A stretch of 8,836 bases of DNA from Leucobacter sp. (GTDB lineage Bacteria > Actinomycetota > Actinomycetes > Actinomycetales > Microbacteriaceae), in the NCBI GenBank assembly GCA_031178565.1, contig JAPSIU010000108.1, forward strand, positions 1 to 8,836. The letters run 5' to 3'. A model generated the notes under the pieces. That model did not search any database and was not told where the DNA came from. It saw only the letters and a list, made by a program, of their open reading frames with translations. The position numbers were made by a program, and so were the translations under genes. The stretch's first letter is position 1, and each line of letters begins with the position of its first letter. Positions 5,879 through 8,836 of the stretch are shown here, piece after piece.

Positions 5879-6352
5879 CTACGCGCAGCCCCGCTCGCAT
5901 CCGCTCTCGCAGAATCCGGGCCACCGCTTCTTGAGCCTGCGGTCGAGTGCGAGCCAGTAGCTCTCCATGACGGCGCTTGTGCGGGCCCCCATCCACAGCT
6001 GGAAGTCGCGGCCGGTTCCGCTCTCGGCCCAGAGCCACTCGTCGAACCACGCGTCGACGGCGTTCGCGAGCGCGTCTCCGCGGGATCCCGATGCGGTGCC
6101 GGCCGATTCCTCGGGGGGCGCGACGAGCCACGTCGCCGAAACTCCCGGCGGGCAGGGCAGCGATTCGATCCGGGCGCTGTCCGACGCCTCGACGAAGACC
6201 TGCCCGTACGCCGTCTCGGGGAGCTGGCCCAGCCACTCCCGGATCTCGTCGAGATCATCGGCGTCGCCGGCGGCGAGCACGCAGTCGATCCCGTCGGGGT
6301 CGAGGACCGCCACGGGATCGGAGTGCTCTGGTTCGAATGGGTTCACGATCAT
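5879..6352 (-). CDS. Small SIP-like (siderophore-interacting protein C-terminal domain) protein with Cys tail
   Basis: A 157-residue cytoplasmic protein with no signal or membrane segment. CVLAAGDADDLDEIREWL (24-41), GQVFVEA and GVSATWLVAP fit the beta-alpha pattern of the NAD(P)H-binding C-terminal half of siderophore-interacting ferric reductases, which carry LLAGDETALPAI-like motifs there. The N-terminal FAD-binding half is missing. If the match is right, it takes part in ferric siderophore reduction or iron release, perhaps with a separate flavin subunit. The end, FCESGCERGC, has three cysteines spaced C-x3-C-x3-C (148, 152, 156) that could bind iron or an Fe-S cluster. The start was set at ATG 6352 rather than 6373, because a DtxR/IdeR-like palindrome and a -10 box occupy 6352-6370. 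There is no Shine-Dalgarno. The reading frame is solid; the family call is moderate and rests on pattern memory. Confidence 0.65.
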   Translation of the reverse strand: MIVNPFEPEHSDPVAVLDPDGIDCVLAAGDADDLDEIREWLGQLPETAYGQVFVEASDSARIESLPCPPGVSATWLVAPPEESAGTASGSRGDALANAVDAWFDEWLWAESGTGRDFQLWMGARTSAVMESYWLALDRRLKKRWPGFCESGCERGCA

Positions 6353-6370
6353 CAGTTTAGGGCATCCTAA
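6352..6370 (-). promoter_or_regulatory. Candidate DtxR/IdeR iron box at the SIP-like gene
   Basis: The core is a perfect inverted repeat TTAGG-N4-CCTAA (6357-6370), the same layout found inside the DtxR/IdeR consensus TTAGGTTAGSCTAACCTAA. Read on the minus strand from 6370, 14 of 19 bases match. Read on the plus strand at 6357-6375, 13 of 19 match. A possible -10 box TAGGAT (6369-6364) lies inside it. A bound repressor would block the promoter and the start codon, the expected design for an iron-starvation gene. Confidence 0.55.
6364..6369 (-). promoter_or_regulatory. -10 box of the SIP-like gene
   Basis: TAGGAT on the minus strand keeps the key TA...T pattern. Transcription would begin near 6357, only about 5 nt before ATG 6352, which fits the missing Shine-Dalgarno. 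I see no good -35 hexamer upstream, so activity may be weak or regulator-dependent. Confidence 0.35.
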
Positions 6371-6433
6371 CATTCATCGGTTGATCTCTCGGCAGATGGT
6401 CAGCATGGGCGAGCGCGGGCCGGCACGGCTCGG

Positions 6434-6478
6434 GCAGATGTGCATGTGCCGCGAGCGGCATCTGCGACGGCTTATGAT
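6434..6478 (+). promoter_or_regulatory. Promoter region of the decarboxylase gene with nested inverted repeats
   Basis: A good -10 box TATGAT (6473-6478; 5 of 6 bases match TATAAT) lies about 70 bp before the decarboxylase ATG. No -35 hexamer matches; instead its place holds TGCCGC-GA-GCGGCA (6447-6460), a perfect inverted repeat. A second, wider pair, GCAGATG (6434-6440) and CATCTGC (6459-6465), overlaps it. GCAGATG also occurs directly repeated at 6392-6398. The symmetry across the -35 zone suggests a regulator site; the rest of the 173-bp gap before the gene shows nothing else clear. Confidence 0.45.
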
Positions 6479-6546
6479 CGACCATCAAGGGGTCTCGCAC
6501 GCCGTCTCGGCTTCGGAGGACAACGACGTTGGAAGGACAGCCGTCA

Positions 6547-8836
6547 ATGACGAAGAACGCATCCGCTCCCGGCACGCTCGACTCGGGAGCGGCGTCCGCC
6601 GTCCTCGACTCCCGCGGCGCCGCGTCCGCCGGCAGCGCTCCCCCGGTGGCGCTCGAGCGGGATCCGGGGATGCCTTCGAGCACCTGGCGACTGCGCAGCG
6701 ACGCGTGGGAGTACCTGCGCTTCGCGGTGAAGCGGCTCGCGCTCGGCAGCGACGACACCGAGGCGCTGGCCGCCGACAGCGAGATCTACCGCTCGCTGCG
6801 GGCGCTCGAGACCATCGAGATGTACTGGGCCGGCTTCGGGCAGCGCTACGTGGGATCGATCGGGGAACTGCTCGAGGCGGGCGACTACGGCACGGCCCTC
6901 GACCGCATCGGGCGGGTGGTGAACCGGCTGCGCGGCGACACCGTTCCCGACGAGCCGCGAGACGAGCACCTCGATGAGCAGGAGCGCGCGGAGGCCGCGC
7001 CGGTCGCGGATCCGCGGCCCCGGTTCGAGGTGCTCGTCATCGACGAGACCACCGCGGCCGACCGCGACACCATGCGCGCCGAGGGGCTGCGCCTGCGGGG
7101 CCCTGCGGACGCCTTCGTCTACGAGTTCGTGATCGTGCCGTCGGCGGACGACGCCGTGGCCGCGGTGCTCACCAACCCGAACATCCTCGCCTGCGTCGTG
7201 CGCCCCGGCTTCAGCGACCGGACGCGACAGAGCCTCGGCCGCGATCTGCGCGACACGATCCGCCTCGCCAGAGCCGAGGTCGGCAGCGGCTCGGCGTCGT
7301 CGCGCAGCTCGCTCGCCTCGGTGCAGCGCGTGCTCCGCCTCGCGGACACCCTCAGCGCGATCCGGCCCGAACTCGACCTCTACCTCATGGCGGGCGCGCA
7401 CATCGAGGAGCTCGCGGGAGCCCTGACCCGCCGCTTCCGCCGGGTCTTCCGCCGCGAGGATCAGCTCGAGCTCCACCTCACCCTGCTGCGCCGCATCTCG
7501 CACCTCTACGACACTCCTTTCTTCACGGCGATCCAGGATCACGCCCGGCGCCCCGTGGGAGTGTTCCACGCGCTCCCCGTCGCCCGCGGCGGTTCGGTCG
7601 TGAGCTCGAAGTGGATCACCGACCTCGCCGACTTCTACGGCCTCAACCTGCTGCTCGCCGAGACCTCCGCGACCTCCGGCGGGCTCGACTCCCTGCTCGC
7701 GCCGGTCGGCACGATCAAGAAGGCGCAGGATCTCGCCGCCCGCGCGTACGGCGCCAAGCACACCTTCTTCGTCACCAACGGCACCTCGACCGCGAACAAG
7801 ATCGTGCACCAGGCGCTCGTCTCCCCGAACGACGTCGTCATGGTGGACCGCAACTGCCACAAATCGCACCACCACGCCGTCATGCTCACCGGCGCCCGCC
7901 CCGCCTACCTCGAGGCGTACCCCCTCAACGACTTCGCCTTCTACGGCGCCGTGCCGCTGAACCGCATCAAGCAGCTCCTCCTCGACTACCGCGCGGCGGG
8001 ACGCCTCGACGAGGTGCGCATGATCACCCTCACGAACTGCACCTTCGACGGCATCGTCTACGATCCGGAGCGCGTGATGGCCGAGTGCCTCGCCATCAAA
8101 CCCGACCTCGTGTTCCTGTGGGACGAGGCCTGGTTCGCATTCGCGGCCTTCCACCCCGTCACCCGCCGCCGCACCGCGATGGCCGCCGCGAAACGCCTCG
8201 AGGAGCGCCTCAAGACCTCGGCGCACGCCGCCGCCCACCGCGCCCAGCAGGAGCGCCTCTTCGACGCCGAGGGACGGCCCGCTCCCGACGAGGCCTGGCT
8301 GAACGAGCGGCTCATCCCCGCTTCCGACGCGCGGATCCGCGTCTACGCGACCCAGTCCACCCACAAGACGCTCACCGCACTCAGGCAGGGCTCGATGATC
8401 CACGTCTACGACCAGGACTGGGTGCGCGAGGCGGAGGAGCCGTTCCACGAGGCGTACATGACGCACACCTCCACCTCGCCGAACTACCAGATCCTCTCCT
8501 CACTCGACATCGGCCGTCGGCAGGTGGAGCTCGAGGGCTTCGAACTCGTGCAGCGCCAGCTCGACCTCGCGACGAGCCTCTCGCAGGCGATCGCGCGCCA
8601 CCCGCTGCTGCGCCGCACCTTCCGCGTGCTCACTGCCCACGACCTCATCCCGTCGCAGCATCGGGAGACCGGACGCCCCATGCCGCTGCGCGACGGCCTC
8701 TCGACGATGTGGAGCGCCTGGGCGGCCGACGAGTTCGTCGTGGACCCGAGCCGGATCACGATCGAGATCAGCCGCACCGGCGTCGACGGCGACACGTTCA
8801 AGCACGAGCACCTCATGGACCGGTACGGCATCCAGG
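6547..8836 (+). CDS. PLP-dependent Orn/Lys/Arg decarboxylase (partial, C-terminus beyond right edge)
   Basis: Fold type I basic amino acid decarboxylase that would convert ornithine, lysine or arginine to a polyamine or diamine in the cytoplasm. 763 codons are visible and open at the right edge. Residues 1-38 are Ala/Ser/Gly-rich with a repeat. About 45-135 is helical, and about 158-250 looks like the Rossmann-type wing domain (EVLVID start). The PLP domain follows: FFVTNGTSTANK (407-418), DRNCHKS with the ring-stacking His438, DEAWF with Asp526, and Lys607 in STHK as the Schiff-base lysine. TGVDGDTFKHEHLMDRYGIQ-type sequence closes the window. The N-terminal part before the wing is about 150 residues longer than in E. 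coli inducible decarboxylases. ATG 6547 has GGAAGG (6531-6536) 10 nt upstream. An in-frame TTG at 6529 behind GGAGG (6515-6519) is an alternative. The substrate is undetermined. Confidence 0.93.
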   Translation, partial: MTKNASAPGTLDSGAASAVLDSRGAASAGSAPPVALERDPGMPSSTWRLRSDAWEYLRFAVKRLALGSDDTEALAADSEIYRSLRALETIEMYWAGFGQRYVGSIGELLEAGDYGTALDRIGRVVNRLRGDTVPDEPRDEHLDEQERAEAAPVADPRPRFEVLVIDETTAADRDTMRAEGLRLRGPADAFVYEFVIVPSADDAVAAVLTNPNILACVVRPGFSDRTRQSLGRDLRDTIRLARAEVGSGSASSRSSLASVQRVLRLADTLSAIRPELDLYLMAGAHIEELAGALTRRFRRVFRREDQLELHLTLLRRISHLYDTPFFTAIQDHARRPVGVFHALPVARGGSVVSSKWITDLADFYGLNLLLAETSATSGGLDSLLAPVGTIKKAQDLAARAYGAKHTFFVTNGTSTANKIVHQALVSPNDVVMVDRNCHKSHHHAVMLTGARPAYLEAYPLNDFAFYGAVPLNRIKQLLLDYRAAGRLDEVRMITLTNCTFDGIVYDPERVMAECLAIKPDLVFLWDEAWFAFAAFHPVTRRRTAMAAAKRLEERLKTSAHAAAHRAQQERLFDAEGRPAPDEAWLNERLIPASDARIRVYATQSTHKTLTALRQGSMIHVYDQDWVREAEEPFHEAYMTHTSTSPNYQILSSLDIGRRQVELEGFELVQRQLDLATSLSQAIARHPLLRRTFRVLTAHDLIPSQHRETGRPMPLRDGLSTMWSAWAADEFVVDPSRITIEISRTGVDGDTFKHEHLMDRYGIQ
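6577..6630 (+). repeat. Imperfect tandem repeat in the decarboxylase N-terminus
   Basis: Two adjacent units encode LDSGAASA (residues 11-18) and LDSRGAASA (20-28), separated by one Val. They form a flexible Ala/Ser-rich N-terminal stretch ahead of the helical region and probably arose by a small duplication. No function can be assigned. Confidence 0.6.

Noticed and set aside
4203..5960. Plus-strand open frame of 585 codons opposite the quinone reductase
   Set aside because: Antisense shadow: the minus strand encodes a complete flavoprotein with FAD and NAD motifs, and the plus product has no recognisable domain.
6353..6373. Upstream start (MLGCPKL) for the SIP-like gene
   Set aside because: It would place the iron-box palindrome and -10 box inside the coding sequence; the ATG at 6352 directly follows them and begins the more protein-like sequence.
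6396..6977. Plus-strand open frame starting MVSMGERGPARLGQ upstream of the decarboxylase, Arg-rich, as a possible arginine leader peptide
   Set aside because: It does not stop before the decarboxylase but runs over 400 bases into it in another frame, its composition is that of out-of-frame GC-rich DNA, and no attenuator-like structure with a terminator follows.
6544..8466. Long minus-strand open frame of 640 codons opposite the decarboxylase
   Set aside because: It is the mirror of a clear PLP enzyme with all catalytic motifs. The antisense translation is His/Arg/Gly/Val-rich low-information sequence typical of high-GC shadows.

Overview
The window is GC-rich (roughly 70%), densely packed bacterial chromosome. 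The protein styles (a quinone reductase of the LpdA type, a Cys-poor TRAM RNA methyltransferase, a DtxR/IdeR-like iron box, apparent leaderless transcripts) suggest an actinobacterium. Microbacteriaceae, possibly a Leucobacter-like organism, is my best guess; no rRNA or marker gene here settles it.

Layout, left to right. (1) 1-1376, minus strand: an ABC-2 type exporter. The ATPase gene overlaps the permease gene by an ATGA junction, and the permease runs off the left edge. A well-formed promoter places transcription start on the ATPase ATG, so the mRNA is probably leaderless. (2) 1513-2841, plus strand, divergent from (1): a TRAM-domain 5-methyluridine-type RNA methyltransferase of the TrmA/RlmD class. 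Its only cysteine is the catalytic one. (3) 2869-3900, minus, convergent with (2): a proline racemase superfamily enzyme with a Cys/Cys active site. (4) 3974-5816, minus: a two-gene unit of an LpdA-type NAD(P)H:quinone reductase followed 13 nt later by a secreted blue-copper lipoprotein. (5) 5879-6352, minus: a small protein resembling the C-terminal half of siderophore-interacting proteins, with a C-x3-C-x3-C tail and a DtxR/IdeR-like palindrome over its start. (6) 6547 to the right edge, plus, divergent from (5): a large PLP-dependent Orn/Lys/Arg decarboxylase, cut off by the window.

There is no mobile element, CRISPR array, tRNA or rRNA, and no gene-free stretch over 300 bases. Most of the window is ordinary metabolism and housekeeping. 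The points most worth following are the iron-box/SIP-like/Cys-tail gene, the mismatch between active-site residues and overall family resemblance in the racemase-like enzyme, the cysteine-free quinone reductase paired with a cupredoxin, and the palindromes in front of the decarboxylase. I do not see a clearly new multi-gene system.
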